Positions 17,909-27,357 of a stretch of DNA of 64,000 bases are shown one piece after another. Location of the stretch: positions 359,405 to 423,404 of the forward strand of contig NZ_FOGB01000002.1 in assembly GCF_900111095.1 (NCBI RefSeq), written 5' to 3'. Position 1 is the first letter of the stretch; the number at the start of each line of letters is the position of its first letter. The DNA comes from Amphritea atlantica (GTDB lineage Bacteria > Pseudomonadota > Gammaproteobacteria > Pseudomonadales > Balneatricaceae). The notes beneath the pieces are model-generated. The model searched no databases. It was not told the DNA's origin and was given only the letters and a program-made list of their open reading frames with translations. The translations under genes and the position numbers were made by a program.

Positions 17909-19456
17909 ATGAGCAAAGAAACCGTGAACACTGTACACGAAAATTTGAGCCCGGCTCAGCTAGTTGAAAAAGCCATCCAGCGTGGCGAAGGCGTTCTCGC
18001 TGACACAGGTGCGCTGGTTGTCAAAACTGGCAAGCGTACAGGTCGTTCTCCGATGGATCGTTTTATCGTTGAAGAAGCCAGTACATCTGATGAGATTCAT
18101 TGGGGTCCTATCAACCGTCCGTTTGATGCAGACAAGTTTGATGCATTGTGGGCTCGTGTTGAGGAATATCTGGCGGCTCGGGAGCATTTCGTATCCAATG
18201 TTCATGTGGGTTCCGACACTAATCATTACCTGCCGGTTTTGATGACCACTGAGACTGCATGGCAGAATCTGTTTGGCCAGAATCTGTTTATCCGTCCAGC
18301 AGAATTTAATCCGAAGTCTAAAGAAGAGTGGCAGGTTATTAATGCAGCCAGCTTCGAATGTGACCCTGAGCGTGATGGCACCAACAGCGACGGCTGTGTG
18401 ATTATCAACTTTGCCAAGCGTAAAGTGTTACTGGCCGGTATGCGTTATGCGGGCGAGATGAAGAAAGCGATGTTCTCTGTACAGAACTTCCTGCTGCCTG
18501 AAAAAGATGTGCTGCCGATGCACTGTTCTGCAAACGTCGGCGAAGATGGCGATACCACTCTGTTCTTTGGTCTGTCCGGTACCGGTAAGACCACCCTGTC
18601 TGCTGACCCTGAGCGTTACCTGATCGGTGATGACGAGCATGGCTGGGGTAAAGGTGTTGTCTTCAATCTGGAAGGTGGTTGCTACGCAAAAACTATCGAC
18701 CTGAGCCAGAAAAATGAACCGATTATCTGGGATGCTATCCGTTTTGGCGCGATCGTCGAGAACGTAACCCTGAATGAAAAGCGTACCGCAGATTACAGCG
18801 ATACTTCACTGACTGAGAATGGTCGTTGTGCCTACCCTCTGGAGCACGTTGAAAAACGTACAGAGGAGAATAAGGGCGGTGAGCCGAAGGCGATTGTCTT
18901 CCTGACCTGTGACCTGACCGGTGTTCTGCCACCTGTGTCTATCCTGTCTAAAGAAGCAGCGGCTTACCACTTCCTGTCTGGTTATACCGCACTGGTCGGC
19001 TCAACTGAGATGGGGTCAGGCGGCGGCATCAAGTCGACCTTTTCTACCTGTTTCGGTGCGCCATTCTTCCCGCGTCCAGCCAGCGAATATGCTGACCTGC
19101 TGATCAAGCGTATCGAAGAGTTTGGCAGTCAGGTTTATCTGGTAAATACCGGCTGGACAGGCGGCTCTTTCGGCACCGGATCACGTTTCAATATCCCGAC
19201 CACCCGCGGTATTATTGCTGCGATTCAGAGTGGCGCGCTGGTCGATGTTCAGACCCAGCATCTGGACGGTATCAACCTGACAGTACCTACCTCTGTACCG
19301 GGTGTTGATTCTTCACTGCTGAATCCACGTGATACCTGGGCTGACAAGGGTGCATACGATGCTACGGCAAAAGACCTGATCGGTCAGTTCACCAGCAACT
19401 TCACCAAGTTTGAAGGTGTGGCTGAAGCAATCATCGCCGCAGGCCCACAAGCCTGA
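17909..19456 (+). CDS. pckA: Phosphoenolpyruvate carboxykinase (ATP)
   Basis: PckA converts oxaloacetate and ATP to phosphoenolpyruvate, CO2 and ADP, the entry to gluconeogenesis. At 515 residues it is slightly shorter than E. coli Pck (540). It has the P-loop [14 protein letters not shown], the metal site GDDEHGWG, and the substrate-binding region [14 protein letters not shown] 17909 was chosen over an in-frame start nine codons upstream because the family begins near here and no ribosome site supports the longer form. With the malic enzyme and malate synthase G in this window, it suggests growth on organic acids or acetate. Confidence 0.95.
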   Translation: MSKETVNTVHENLSPAQLVEKAIQRGEGVLADTGALVVKTGKRTGRSPMDRFIVEEASTSDEIHWGPINRPFDADKFDALWARVEEYLAAREHFVSNVHVGSDTNHYLPVLMTTETAWQNLFGQNLFIRPAEFNPKSKEEWQVINAASFECDPERDGTNSDGCVIINFAKRKVLLAGMRYAGEMKKAMFSVQNFLLPEKDVLPMHCSANVGEDGDTTLFFGLSGTGKTTLSADPERYLIGDDEHGWGKGVVFNLEGGCYAKTIDLSQKNEPIIWDAIRFGAIVENVTLNEKRTADYSDTSLTENGRCAYPLEHVEKRTEENKGGEPKAIVFLTCDLTGVLPPVSILSKEAAAYHFLSGYTALVGSTEMGSGGGIKSTFSTCFGAPFFPRPASEYADLLIKRIEEFGSQVYLVNTGWTGGSFGTGSRFNIPTTRGIIAAIQSGALVDVQTQHLDGINLTVPTSVPGVDSSLLNPRDTWADKGAYDATAKDLIGQFTSNFTKFEGVAEAIIAAGPQA

Positions 19457-19470
19457 ACGCAGATTGAATG

Positions 19471-19498
19471 AAAAAAGGCTCCTTCGGGAGCCTTTTTT
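19471..19498 (+). terminator. Rho-independent terminator of pckA
   Basis: AAAAAAGGCTCC / GGAGCCTTTTTT with a TTCG loop is a textbook terminator, 15 bases after the pckA stop. Confidence 0.95.
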
Positions 19499-19512
19499 GT
19501 TGTAGAGCAGTT

Positions 19513-20203
19513 GCTAGTGGTTAGACGCGGCTGCGCCGCTCGCTAGTCGCGAGAAAAAACGATCTTAATAGCTTGCACAGCGTAGATTGGTTTTGCTCTT
19601 CGTAAGCGATGGTTTCAAAAACGTAAGTGCAGAAAACAAAAGCCCCGAACCACTCCGTATCCGCTCTTCCTGGCTAGTGGTTAGACGCGGCTGCGCCGCT
19701 CGCTAGTCGCGAGAAAAAACGATCTTAATAGCTTGAACGCGAAAATTGGTTTTGCTCTTCGTAAGCGATTGTTTCAAAAACGTAAGTGCAGAAAGCAAAA
19801 GCCCCGAACCACTCCGTATCCGCTCTTCCTAGCTAGTGGTTAGACGCGGCTGCGCCGCTCGCTAGTCGCGAGAAAAAACGATCTTAATGCTTGCACCGCG
19901 TAGATTGGTTTTGCTCTTCGTAAGCGATTGTTTCAAAAACGTAAGTGCAGAAAGCAAAAGCCCCGAACCACTCCGTATCCGCTCTTCCTAGCTAGTGGTT
20001 AGACGCGGCTGCGCCGCTTGCTAGTCGCTAGAAAAAACGTTCTTAATAGCTTGCGCAGCGTAGTTTGGTTTTGCTCTTTGTAAGTGATTTTTGCAAAGGC
20101 GCAAATTCAAAAAAACAAAAGCCCTGAACCACTCCGTATCCGCTCTTCCTAGCCACTAGCAGGCGCGTAGCGCCGTTCTAGCAAGCGGCGAAGCCGCGTC
20201 TAG
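19513..20203 (-). repeat. Tandem array: four units of about 160 bp plus a partial unit
   Basis: Units begin with GCTAGTGGTTAGACGCGGC at 19513, 19673, 19832 and 19991 (spacing 160, 159, 159). A partial end piece runs from about 20151 to 20203. Units 1-3 are nearly identical; unit 4 is more diverged. Each starts with a GC-rich hairpin (GCGGC-TGC-GCCGC) between CTAG boxes and ends CCACTCCGTATCCGCTCTTCCT. Read on the minus strand the array starts directly behind the ppx stop codon, with CTAGACGCGGCTTCGCCGC and then a second hairpin. It holds no open reading frame worth calling and fills the 747-base gap between pckA and ppx. The CTAG-flanked hairpins are shared with the dispersed repeats at 26-34 kb. 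Confidence 0.9.
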
Positions 20204-21733
20204 TTACTTAAACGCCAGTGTGTACCCCGCATTCGCCAGATATCCCGCTTCCTGCTCCAGGTCCGCCTGAGTGAGGGGCTGATGGCTGAGCCAGTTGTCC
20301 GGGAAGGCCAGGGTCAGTTCGTTGTCCTCTGCGGTGAGGTGGAAGGCGGGCAGGCGTTCACGGCTGCGGCTGCGGTTGAGTACAAACGCCAGTCTGAGCA
20401 GTATGGTCAGGCGGCTATAGTGCTTCGCCTCGCGAGGCAGTAGCTGATCAAAGGTGGCCGTCGGGAACTTGCGCCGGTGCCCCTGTATCACGGCAGCCAG
20501 CTGAATCTGCTGTCGCTTGGTAAATCCCGGCAGGTCTGAGTTCAGTACCAGGTAGGCGCTGTGTTTATGGTATTGGCTATGGGCGATGGTCAGTCCGGTT
20601 TCACAGCAGCGTGCTGCCCAGCTGAGCATATTGTGATATTCAGTGGTATCCAGCTTCCAGCTCTCCCGCACCTGGGTCAGGGCGATCAGGGCGGTCTGTT
20701 CAATCCGCATCGCCTGTTCCTGGTCTACCCGGTAACGCTGCATCATCGCATTGATACTGCGTTCACGAACATCCTCGTGGCGCAGGCGGCCGGCCATATC
20801 GTACAGCAGTCCCTCCCGCAGTGCGCCTTCGGAAAAGCGGATCTCTTTGATGCCCAACGATTCAAAGGCTGCGGAAAGGATAGCGATACCGGCGGGGAAG
20901 ACTGAGCGGCGATCCTCTTTTAAGCCCTCAATATCGATCTCATCGACATGGTTGTAACTGAGTATTTTCTCTTTCAGTTGTTGCAGTGCCGATGCGCTGA
21001 CTTTATCGGTTGCATACCCTAGTGTGATGCAGGCGTTGCGCACCGCCTTAATGGTGCCGGATGCGCCGACACAATCATCCCAGCCCAGTTGCCGATAGGT
21101 GCGCTTGATGGTCAGCAGCTCCCGCAAGGCGCCAAATACAGCCAGCTGGAAGTTCTTTTCGGTGATTATTCCATTGGGAAAGTAACGGTTACTGAAGCTG
21201 ACGCAGCCCATCTCAAGGCTTTCAAGTTCAAGCGGTTCAAAGCGTTCACCAATAATAAACTCGGTGCTGCCGCCGCCGATATCGATTACCAGCCGGCGGC
21301 CGTTATCACCCGCCAGGGTATGGGATACCCCCAGATAGATCAGCCGCGCTTCTTCAATACCGGCGATGACTTCGATAGAGCAGCCCATAATCTTTTCGGC
21401 TTCGAGAATAAAGTCGTCACTGTTGCTTGCTTCTCTCAGGGCATTGGTGCCGACGATTCTGATCTGCTGATCGGGTATATCCCTGACCCGCTGAGCAAAG
21501 CGCTCCATACACTCCAGCCCCCGCTGAATTGCTTCCGTCGTTAGCATACGGTTTTCATCGAGTCCGGCAGCGAGCTGAACTTTTTCTGATAACAGATCGA
21601 TAGGCTGTAATTCGCCCTGAACGAGTTTGGCGACTACGATATGAAAGCTGTTTGAGCCCAGGTCGATGGCAGCCAGCAGCGAATGCTCGCCAGGGCTGGT
21701 GGTAGTTTCCTGATTCATGTGCGTATGCTTCAA
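20204..21733 (-). CDS. ppx: Exopolyphosphatase (Ppx/GppA family)
   Basis: Ppx removes phosphates from the ends of polyphosphate; GppA relatives also hydrolyse pppGpp. The 509 residues match the long bacterial form. The ASKHA-type nucleotide-binding motifs are AAIDLGSNSFHIVVAKL near the N-terminus and LVIDIGGGSTEFIIGE at about 150. The C-terminal part is the HD-like helical domain. A second ATG five codons in (21718) is an equally possible start. Its neighbours trxA and rho reproduce the Pseudomonas order. The stop codon is immediately followed by the palindromic repeat array. Confidence 0.92.
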   Translation of the reverse strand: MKHTHMNQETTTSPGEHSLLAAIDLGSNSFHIVVAKLVQGELQPIDLLSEKVQLAAGLDENRMLTTEAIQRGLECMERFAQRVRDIPDQQIRIVGTNALREASNSDDFILEAEKIMGCSIEVIAGIEEARLIYLGVSHTLAGDNGRRLVIDIGGGSTEFIIGERFEPLELESLEMGCVSFSNRYFPNGIITEKNFQLAVFGALRELLTIKRTYRQLGWDDCVGASGTIKAVRNACITLGYATDKVSASALQQLKEKILSYNHVDEIDIEGLKEDRRSVFPAGIAILSAAFESLGIKEIRFSEGALREGLLYDMAGRLRHEDVRERSINAMMQRYRVDQEQAMRIEQTALIALTQVRESWKLDTTEYHNMLSWAARCCETGLTIAHSQYHKHSAYLVLNSDLPGFTKRQQIQLAAVIQGHRRKFPTATFDQLLPREAKHYSRLTILLRLAFVLNRSRSRERLPAFHLTAEDNELTLAFPDNWLSHQPLTQADLEQEAGYLANAGYTLAFK

Positions 21734-21820
21734 AATAGAGAATAGGGCTATCTTAACAGATATATGTTACTGATTAGAGAGAATACACTGGATATTGATG
21801 TCTGTGGCGTTCCCTGCTTA

Positions 21821-21850
21821 TTCACAACCGTTTAATGACAATGGTATGAT
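21821..21850 (+). promoter_or_regulatory. Probable sigma-70 promoter of trxA
   Basis: TTCACA (21821-21826) and TATGAT (21845-21850) are separated by 18 bases, 45 bases before the trxA ATG. Confidence 0.5.
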
Positions 21851-21894
21851 CGGTAACTATTAATATTTAGTGAATCTCACTGCAGAGGCTTTTT

Positions 21895-22221
21895 ATGAGT
21901 GAAAATATTGTTAACGTGACCGATGCTTCCTTTGAAGATGATGTTTTAAAAGCTGACGGTCCGGTACTGGTTGATTACTGGGCCGAGTGGTGTGGTCCAT
22001 GCAAAATGATTGCACCCGTACTGGAAGAGATCGCCAAAGATTACGCTGGCAAGCTGAAAGTTTGTAAGCTGAATATCGACGAGAATAACGAAACGCCGCC
22101 AAAATTTGGTATTCGTGGTATTCCGACACTGATGCTGTTTAAAGATGGCAACGTTGAAGCGACTAAAGTGGGTGCGCTGTCCAAGTCGCAGCTGGCAACC
22201 TTCATTGAAGAGAGCATTTAG
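21895..22221 (+). CDS. trxA: Thioredoxin 1
   Basis: This 108-residue dithiol reductant of the cytosol has active site WCGPC ([16 protein letters not shown]) and the cis-Pro loop RGIPTLMLF, the full canonical thioredoxin fold. It lies between divergent ppx and downstream rho, as in Pseudomonas and E. coli relatives. The 270 bases to rho contain the rho leader. Confidence 0.97.
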   Translation: MSENIVNVTDASFEDDVLKADGPVLVDYWAEWCGPCKMIAPVLEEIAKDYAGKLKVCKLNIDENNETPPKFGIRGIPTLMLFKDGNVEATKVGALSKSQLATFIEESI

Positions 22222-22351
22222 ACGCTGAATGTGGGCCTCTGGCCTGTAAAAAACGCAGGGAGTGACCGGGATCATGGTTTGCTCCCTGATTTACTGGACT
22301 CTTTTTAACCAACGCATTATAGTGTGATCTCCAAACACCGGATTCTCTTCC

Positions 22352-22402
22352 AGAACTCTATTGCTTCCAGAACTCTGGATTATTACTCTGGTTTAGAACT
22401 CT
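22352..22402 (+). repeat. Three short direct repeats in the rho leader
   Basis: AGAACTCT occurs at 22352-22359, 22369-22376 and 22395-22402; the first two are part of TTCCAGAACTCT. They lie in the untranslated region before rho, where related bacteria place autoregulatory sequence. Function is not shown. Confidence 0.6.
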
Positions 22403-22491
22403 GATTTCACTTTATCAATTCAATCTGACCTGAATAGTTATGCTATTCCGCTCAAGGCACATTCCTGTCTTCCAACACTACACAAAAACCT

Positions 22492-23751
22492 ATGAATCTA
22501 ACCGAACTTAAAAAGAAAAGCGTTCCTGAACTGCTAGATATAGCAAAAGAGATGGGACTGGATAATCTGGGCCGTTCCCGTAAACAAGATGTTATTTTTG
22601 CAATTCTTAAGCGTCATGCTAAGGGTGGTGAAGATATCTATGGCGACGGCGTGTTGGAAATTTTGCAGGATGGCTTCGGCTTTCTGCGATCGGCGGAAGG
22701 ATCATACCTTGCAGGCCCTGATGATATCTATGTATCACCGAGCCAGATCCGGCGCTTTAATCTGCGCACCGGCGATACGATCTCCGGCAAAATTCGTCCG
22801 CCCAAAGACAGCGAGCGTTATTTTGCGCTGCTGAAAGTTGATCAGATCAACTTTGATAAGCCGGAAAATGCCAAGAACAAAATTCTGTTTGAAAACCTGA
22901 CGCCGCTGTTTGCGCAGGAACGGTTGAAGATGGAGCTGGGTAACGGCAGTACAGAAGATCTGACTGCCCGGGTAATCGACCTGGTTTGCCCGATGGGTAA
23001 AGGCCAGCGGGCCTTGCTGGTATCGCCGCCGAAGGCGGGTAAGACCCTGATGCTGCAGAATATTGCCAACTCCATTAAACGCAACAACCCTGAAGTGCAC
23101 CTGATTGTACTGCTGATCGATGAGCGTCCTGAGGAAGTGACCGAGATGCAGCGCACCGTGCGCGGTGAAGTGGTTGCCTCGACATTCGATGAGCCGCCGT
23201 CACGTCACGTGCAGGTTGCCGAGATGGTGCTGGAGAAGGCCAAGCGTCTGACCGAGCACAAACAGGATGTGGTTATCCTGCTCGACTCTATCACCCGTCT
23301 GGCCCGTGCCTACAACACTGTGATCCCATCATCCGGTAAAGTACTGACCGGTGGTGTGGATGCCCACGCACTGGAACGTCCTAAGCGTTTCTTTGGTGCG
23401 GCGCGTAATATCGAAGAGGGCGGCAGCCTGACCATCATCGCGACCGCGCTGGTTGATACCGGTTCGAAGATGGATGAGGTTATCTTTGAAGAGTTTAAAG
23501 GTACCGGTAACTCTGAGGTGCATCTGGACCGTAAAGTGGCTGAGAAGCGGGTTTACCCTGCCTTCAACATCCGCCGTTCAGGCACCCGTCGGGAAGACCT
23601 GCTGACCACCGAGGAAGAGCTGCAGCGGATGTGGATTCTGCGCAAGCTGCTGGACCCGATGGAAGACTCTGCGGCGATCGAGTTTGTGCTGGATAAGCTG
23701 AAAGACTTCAAGACCAACGACGAATTCTTCCTCTCGATGCGTCGTTCCTGA
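22492..23751 (+). CDS. rho: Transcription termination factor Rho
   Basis: Rho is the hexameric RNA-dependent ATPase that ends untranslated transcripts. The 419 residues equal the E. coli length. The N-terminal helix bundle ([20 protein letters not shown]) and the OB-fold RNA-binding domain (GFGFLRS) are followed by the ATPase domain with Walker [12 protein letters not shown], Walker [17 protein letters not shown], the Q-loop region [20 protein letters not shown] and the R-loop. It is followed by a terminator and then ubiD. Confidence 0.98.
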   Translation: MNLTELKKKSVPELLDIAKEMGLDNLGRSRKQDVIFAILKRHAKGGEDIYGDGVLEILQDGFGFLRSAEGSYLAGPDDIYVSPSQIRRFNLRTGDTISGKIRPPKDSERYFALLKVDQINFDKPENAKNKILFENLTPLFAQERLKMELGNGSTEDLTARVIDLVCPMGKGQRALLVSPPKAGKTLMLQNIANSIKRNNPEVHLIVLLIDERPEEVTEMQRTVRGEVVASTFDEPPSRHVQVAEMVLEKAKRLTEHKQDVVILLDSITRLARAYNTVIPSSGKVLTGGVDAHALERPKRFFGAARNIEEGGSLTIIATALVDTGSKMDEVIFEEFKGTGNSEVHLDRKVAEKRVYPAFNIRRSGTRREDLLTTEEELQRMWILRKLLDPMEDSAAIEFVLDKLKDFKTNDEFFLSMRRS

Positions 23752-23768
23752 TTCATATCTCTGTTCTG

Positions 23769-23798
23769 AAAGGGTAAGCTTAGCGCTTGCCCTTTTTT
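23769..23798 (+). terminator. Rho-independent terminator after rho
   Basis: AAGGGTAAGC pairs with GCTTGCCCTT (one G-U) and is followed by TTTTTT. It ends just 13 bases before the ubiD ATG, so ubiD must depend on read-through or on a promoter inside the rho end or terminator. Confidence 0.85.
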
Positions 23799-23811
23799 AT
23801 TGCTGAATACT

Positions 23812-25293
23812 ATGTCAAACCTGAAATACAAAGACCTGCGAGACTTTATCCACAGCCTTGAAAAACAAGGAGAACTGGTGCGAATCAGTGTCGAAGTCGA
23901 TCCCAATCTGGAGATGACCGAGATCTGTGACCGCACCCTTCGGGCGGGTGGTCCGGCACTGCTGTTTGAAAACCCCAGGGGCTATGATTATCCGGTACTG
24001 GCAAACCTGTTTGGTACTCCACGGCGGGTTGCTCTGGGGATGGGGCAGGAGGATGTCGCCAGTCTGCGTGAAGTGGGCAAACTGTTGGCGATGCTGAAAG
24101 AACCTGAGCCACCCAAAGGGATGAAAGACGCCTGGGAGAAGCTGCCGATCTTTAAGCAGGTGCTGAATATGGGGCCGAAAAAGGTTCGCAACGCCGCCTG
24201 CCAGACCTATGTGATCGAGGGCGATGATGTTGACCTGGGTAAAATACCGGTACAGCGCTGCTGGCCCGGTGATGCCGGGCCGCTGGTGACCTGGCCGCTG
24301 GTGATCACCCGCGGGCCGAATAAGTCGCGTCAGAATCTGGGCATCTACCGGCAACAGGTGATCGGCAAAAACAAACTGATTATGCGCTGGCTGGCACACC
24401 GCGGTGGAGCGCTGGACTTCCGTGAGTGGAAAGAGCTGCATCCGGGTGAAAAGTTCCCCGTTGCGGTGGCGCTGGGGGCCGATCCTGCCACTATTCTGGG
24501 GGCTGTCACACCGGTGCCCGATACGCTGTCGGAATATGCCTTTGCTGGCTTATTACGCGGTGGTAAAACCGAAGTGACTCAGTGCATAGGCAGTGACCTG
24601 CAGGTGCCCGCGAGTGCCGAGTTTATTCTTGAAGGTTATATCGATCCCGAAGAGATGGCCGATGAAGGTCCGTTTGGCGACCATACCGGTTATTACAACG
24701 AGGTCGATAGTTTTCCGGTGTTTACCGTTGAACGTATTACCCACCGGCCCGATCCTATTTATCACAGCACCTATACCGGCCGTCCACCGGATGAGCCCGC
24801 GGTGCTGGGGGTCGCGCTGAACGAAGTGTTTGTGCCGATTCTGCAGAAACAGTTTCCGGAAATTACCGATTTCTACCTGCCACCGGAAGGCTGCTCCTAC
24901 CGTATGGCGGTGGTCACCATGAAGAAGCAGTATCCCGGTCATGCCAAGCGGGTGATGCTGGGGGTCTGGTCCTTCCTGCGGCAGTTTATGTACACCAAGT
25001 TTGTCATTGTCTGTGATGATGATATCAACGCCCGGGACTGGAACGATGTGATCTGGGCGATCACCACCCGGATGGATCCGATCCGGGATACCACGCTGAT
25101 CGACAATACCCCGATCGACTATCTGGACTTCGCCTCACCGGTCTCTGGGCTGGGGTCAAAGATGGGTATGGATGCCACTAATAAGTGGCCCGGTGAAACC
25201 ACCCGGGAGTGGGGTGAACCAATTGTGATGTCGCCCGAGGTAAAACAACGGGTCGATGATATCTGGGATCAGTTAGGCATCAAGAGTGACTAA
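23812..25293 (+). CDS. ubiD: 4-hydroxy-3-polyprenylbenzoate decarboxylase
   Basis: UbiD removes the carboxyl group of the ubiquinone precursor using prenylated FMN. At about 493 residues it matches E. coli UbiD (497). It starts [24 protein letters not shown], with family motifs [31 protein letters not shown] and [20 protein letters not shown]. The ATG at 23812 is preferred over an in-frame TTG at 23800; the ribosome site is poor. Its last codons overlap the start of the flavin reductase by 8 bases. Confidence 0.95.
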   Translation: MSNLKYKDLRDFIHSLEKQGELVRISVEVDPNLEMTEICDRTLRAGGPALLFENPRGYDYPVLANLFGTPRRVALGMGQEDVASLREVGKLLAMLKEPEPPKGMKDAWEKLPIFKQVLNMGPKKVRNAACQTYVIEGDDVDLGKIPVQRCWPGDAGPLVTWPLVITRGPNKSRQNLGIYRQQVIGKNKLIMRWLAHRGGALDFREWKELHPGEKFPVAVALGADPATILGAVTPVPDTLSEYAFAGLLRGGKTEVTQCIGSDLQVPASAEFILEGYIDPEEMADEGPFGDHTGYYNEVDSFPVFTVERITHRPDPIYHSTYTGRPPDEPAVLGVALNEVFVPILQKQFPEITDFYLPPEGCSYRMAVVTMKKQYPGHAKRVMLGVWSFLRQFMYTKFVIVCDDDINARDWNDVIWAITTRMDPIRDTTLIDNTPIDYLDFASPVSGLGSKMGMDATNKWPGETTREWGEPIVMSPEVKQRVDDIWDQLGIKSD

Positions 25294-26320
25294 GTCTTAC
25301 CAGATAACCGTTAATGATCAATATGTTGTTGAGGCTGAAGCCGGAGTGTCGATCTTTGACAGTCTGCGAAACGCAGGTTACAGCATGCGTTTCAGCTGTC
25401 GCAACGGCGTGTGTGAAATTTGTAAAGCAACCCTGATAGTGGGTAGTATCCGGCAGCGTTATCCTGAGCTGGAACTACAATTAAGTGAGGGTGATAAACC
25501 CGCACAGATATTTGCCTGTACCGCTGTACCGCGCAGCGATATCAGGGTGAACATTGATGGGCTGCTACGCCCTGGAGAGTTACGCGTGAAAAAACTGGTT
25601 TGTGATATCGCCGCCGTTGAACCGTTAAGCCATGATGTCTACCGGGTGCGACTGCATCTGCCGGTCACCGGTCGGCATGCGGTTGAGTTCCATGCGGGTC
25701 AGTATCTGGAAATAATTTTACCGGATCAGCGCCGCGCTGCCTTCTCAATCGGCAGTGCGCCGGACTTCAGCAGCGATATCGAACTGCATATCCGGCGGAT
25801 GCCGGAGGGTGAGCTGTCGGTTGCCATTATGGAGCACCTGCAAAATAACCCCAGTGTCGAGATTGAATTGCCCAAGGGCGAGTGCTATCTGGAAGCGGCA
25901 TCGCTAAAACCCGATACCACGATCATCCTGGCAGCAGCCAGCACCGGCTTTGCCCAGATCAAAGCGATTGCTGAACACCTGCTGGCCAATCAGGTAAAAA
26001 ATCCGATCCATATCTACTGGGGTGCCCGGGTCGAAGCGGATTTCTATCTGGAAAAACTACCGCTGCAATGGGCCCACGAACACACCAATGTACATGTCCA
26101 TCTGGTGGTCAGTGAACCCGGAAACAGCCCCGGCTGGGGTGGTCGTACCGCCCTGTTACCGGCTGCGGTGGTGGCTGACTTCGACAACTTCGATAATGCA
26201 GAGATCTTCACCAGCGGCTCACCGGCGATGGTCTATGCGCTGGTTGACGCTTGCGAGGCTAAGGGGCTTCAGGAAGATCAGATCCATTCTGACGTCTTTG
26301 CTTATGCGCCGAGGAAATAG
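25286..26320 (+). CDS. Ferredoxin-type NAD(P)H-flavin/ferredoxin reductase
   Basis: A 344-residue three-domain electron-transfer protein. The N-terminal plant-type 2Fe-2S domain has ligands C38, C43, C46 and C78 ([14 protein letters not shown], then FACTA). An FAD-binding domain ([21 protein letters not shown]) and an NAD-binding domain ([20 protein letters not shown]) follow. This is the layout of CDP-6-deoxy-glucoseen reductase-like proteins, and the last two domains resemble Fre. The GTG start overlaps the ubiD end by 8 bases. In E. coli fre also follows ubiD, so it may supply reduced flavin for prenyl-FMN synthesis (inference). Confidence 0.88.
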   Translation: MTKSYQITVNDQYVVEAEAGVSIFDSLRNAGYSMRFSCRNGVCEICKATLIVGSIRQRYPELELQLSEGDKPAQIFACTAVPRSDIRVNIDGLLRPGELRVKKLVCDIAAVEPLSHDVYRVRLHLPVTGRHAVEFHAGQYLEIILPDQRRAAFSIGSAPDFSSDIELHIRRMPEGELSVAIMEHLQNNPSVEIELPKGECYLEAASLKPDTTIILAAASTGFAQIKAIAEHLLANQVKNPIHIYWGARVEADFYLEKLPLQWAHEHTNVHVHLVVSEPGNSPGWGGRTALLPAAVVADFDNFDNAEIFTSGSPAMVYALVDACEAKGLQEDQIHSDVFAYAPRK

Positions 26321-26332
26321 AGCATAAAGCAG

Positions 26333-26474
26333 AGCGCAACGAAGAGCGCGTTGCTTGCCAGATCGTCGCATCGCGTTCAAAGCCGTTGCTAGACGTCGCT
26401 TCGCGACTGGCTAGACGGGCTTCGCCCTCGCTAGAAAAGGCATAAAGAAAAGAGAGCGGATACGCTCTTTTTTT
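26333..26474 (+). repeat. Modular palindromic repeat copy with terminator
   Basis: It begins GAGCGCAACGAAGAGCGCG, then carries CTAGAC-GTCGC-TTC-GCGAC and CTAGAC-GGGC-TTC-GCCC hairpins. It ends in a terminator (AGAGCG-GATA-CGCTCT and eight T, 26453-26474). It lies in sense orientation 12 bases after the reductase stop codon and fills the gap to the next gene. Confidence 0.85.
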
Positions 26475-26541
26475 TAGGGACACGCTAGCGATTGTGTTGC
26501 GGGGATACGTTGTTAAGTCAATTCAGAGATGCGGTTTTAAC

Positions 26542-27258
26542 ATGAGCGAAATAAAGCAAAAGATTGCCCTGTTTATCGATGCGGATAACGCACCCGCCAG
26601 CAAGTTTGTCGATGTTCTGAGTGAAGTGGCAAAGTATGGTGTGGTGACTATCCGTAAAGCTTACGGCAACTGGAAGTCGCCCACCCTTAAATCCTGGGAG
26701 GAGTTGCTGCATGAGTACGCTATTCAACCGGTGCAGCAGTATGATTTAACCAAGGGTAAAAATGCCTCTGATATCGCGCTGGTCATCGATGCGATGGATG
26801 TTATGTATACCAAAGATATCGATGTGATGTGCTTTATCTCTTCCGACTGTGATTTTACCCCGATGGTTACCCGGGCGCTGGCGGAAGGCAAAATGGTGTT
26901 GGGGTTTGGTGAGCGGAAGACGCCATCGCCCTTTGTTAATGCCTGTTCAAAATTCCTCTTTCTTGACCAGCCGGAAGCGGTCGAAAACGCCAGCAGTGCT
27001 AAACCTAAAAATATCAAATCCGATACCAAACTGATCAACCTGTTGCGTCAGGCGATTGAAGCTACGGAAGATGAGGATGGCTGGGCCGCATTAGGCCCGG
27101 TGGGGGCCAATATCTCCAACCGCACATCATTCGATTGCCGCAACTATGGTTATAAAAATCTCAGCAGCCTGTTTAAAGCGGTCGACCTGTTCGAGCTGAA
27201 ACGGGGTCAGGGACGCTCTTTTCTGGTGCGGGATGCGCGGAAGGGGAAAAAAGTGTAA
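26542..27258 (+). CDS. NYN-domain putative RNase with C-terminal OST-HTH/LOTUS domain
   Basis: The protein has about 238 residues. An NYN (PIN-like) nuclease domain of the LabA/DUF88 type covers residues 5-150, with the acidic metal-site residues visible in ALFIDADNAPASKF, NASDIALVIDAMDV and CFISSDCDFTPMV. An OST-HTH (LOTUS) RNA-binding domain covers about 165-232 (LINLLRQAIEATEDEDGWA, then NYGYKNLSSLFKAVDLFEL). Such proteins are thought to cut or handle RNA; the biological role is unknown. ATG 26542 was taken because the NYN domain begins there. The gene is framed by palindromic repeats on both sides. Confidence 0.85.
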   Translation: MSEIKQKIALFIDADNAPASKFVDVLSEVAKYGVVTIRKAYGNWKSPTLKSWEELLHEYAIQPVQQYDLTKGKNASDIALVIDAMDVMYTKDIDVMCFISSDCDFTPMVTRALAEGKMVLGFGERKTPSPFVNACSKFLFLDQPEAVENASSAKPKNIKSDTKLINLLRQAIEATEDEDGWAALGPVGANISNRTSFDCRNYGYKNLSSLFKAVDLFELKRGQGRSFLVRDARKGKKV

Positions 27259-27260
27259 GA

Positions 27261-27346
27261 CCGCAACGAAGAGCGTGTTGCTTGCCAGATCGTCGCTGCG
27301 CGACTGGCTAGACGCGGCTTCGCCGCTTGCTAGTGGCTGGAAAAAT
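27261..27346 (+). repeat. Modular palindromic repeat copy without terminator
   Basis: It starts two bases after the NYN gene stop with GACCGCAACGAAGAGCGTG. Then come GTCGC-TGC-GCGAC and CTAGAC-GCGGC-TTC-GCCGC-TTGCTAG, and it ends GTGGCTGGAAAAA. The usual terminator part is missing, perhaps lost next to the converging LysR gene. Confidence 0.8.
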
Positions 27347-27357
27347 CGCTATCCAGC

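Noticed and set aside
19513-20203. CRISPR array
   Set aside because: The units are about 160 bp and similar along their whole length, with no short repeat/unique spacer alternation and no cas genes.
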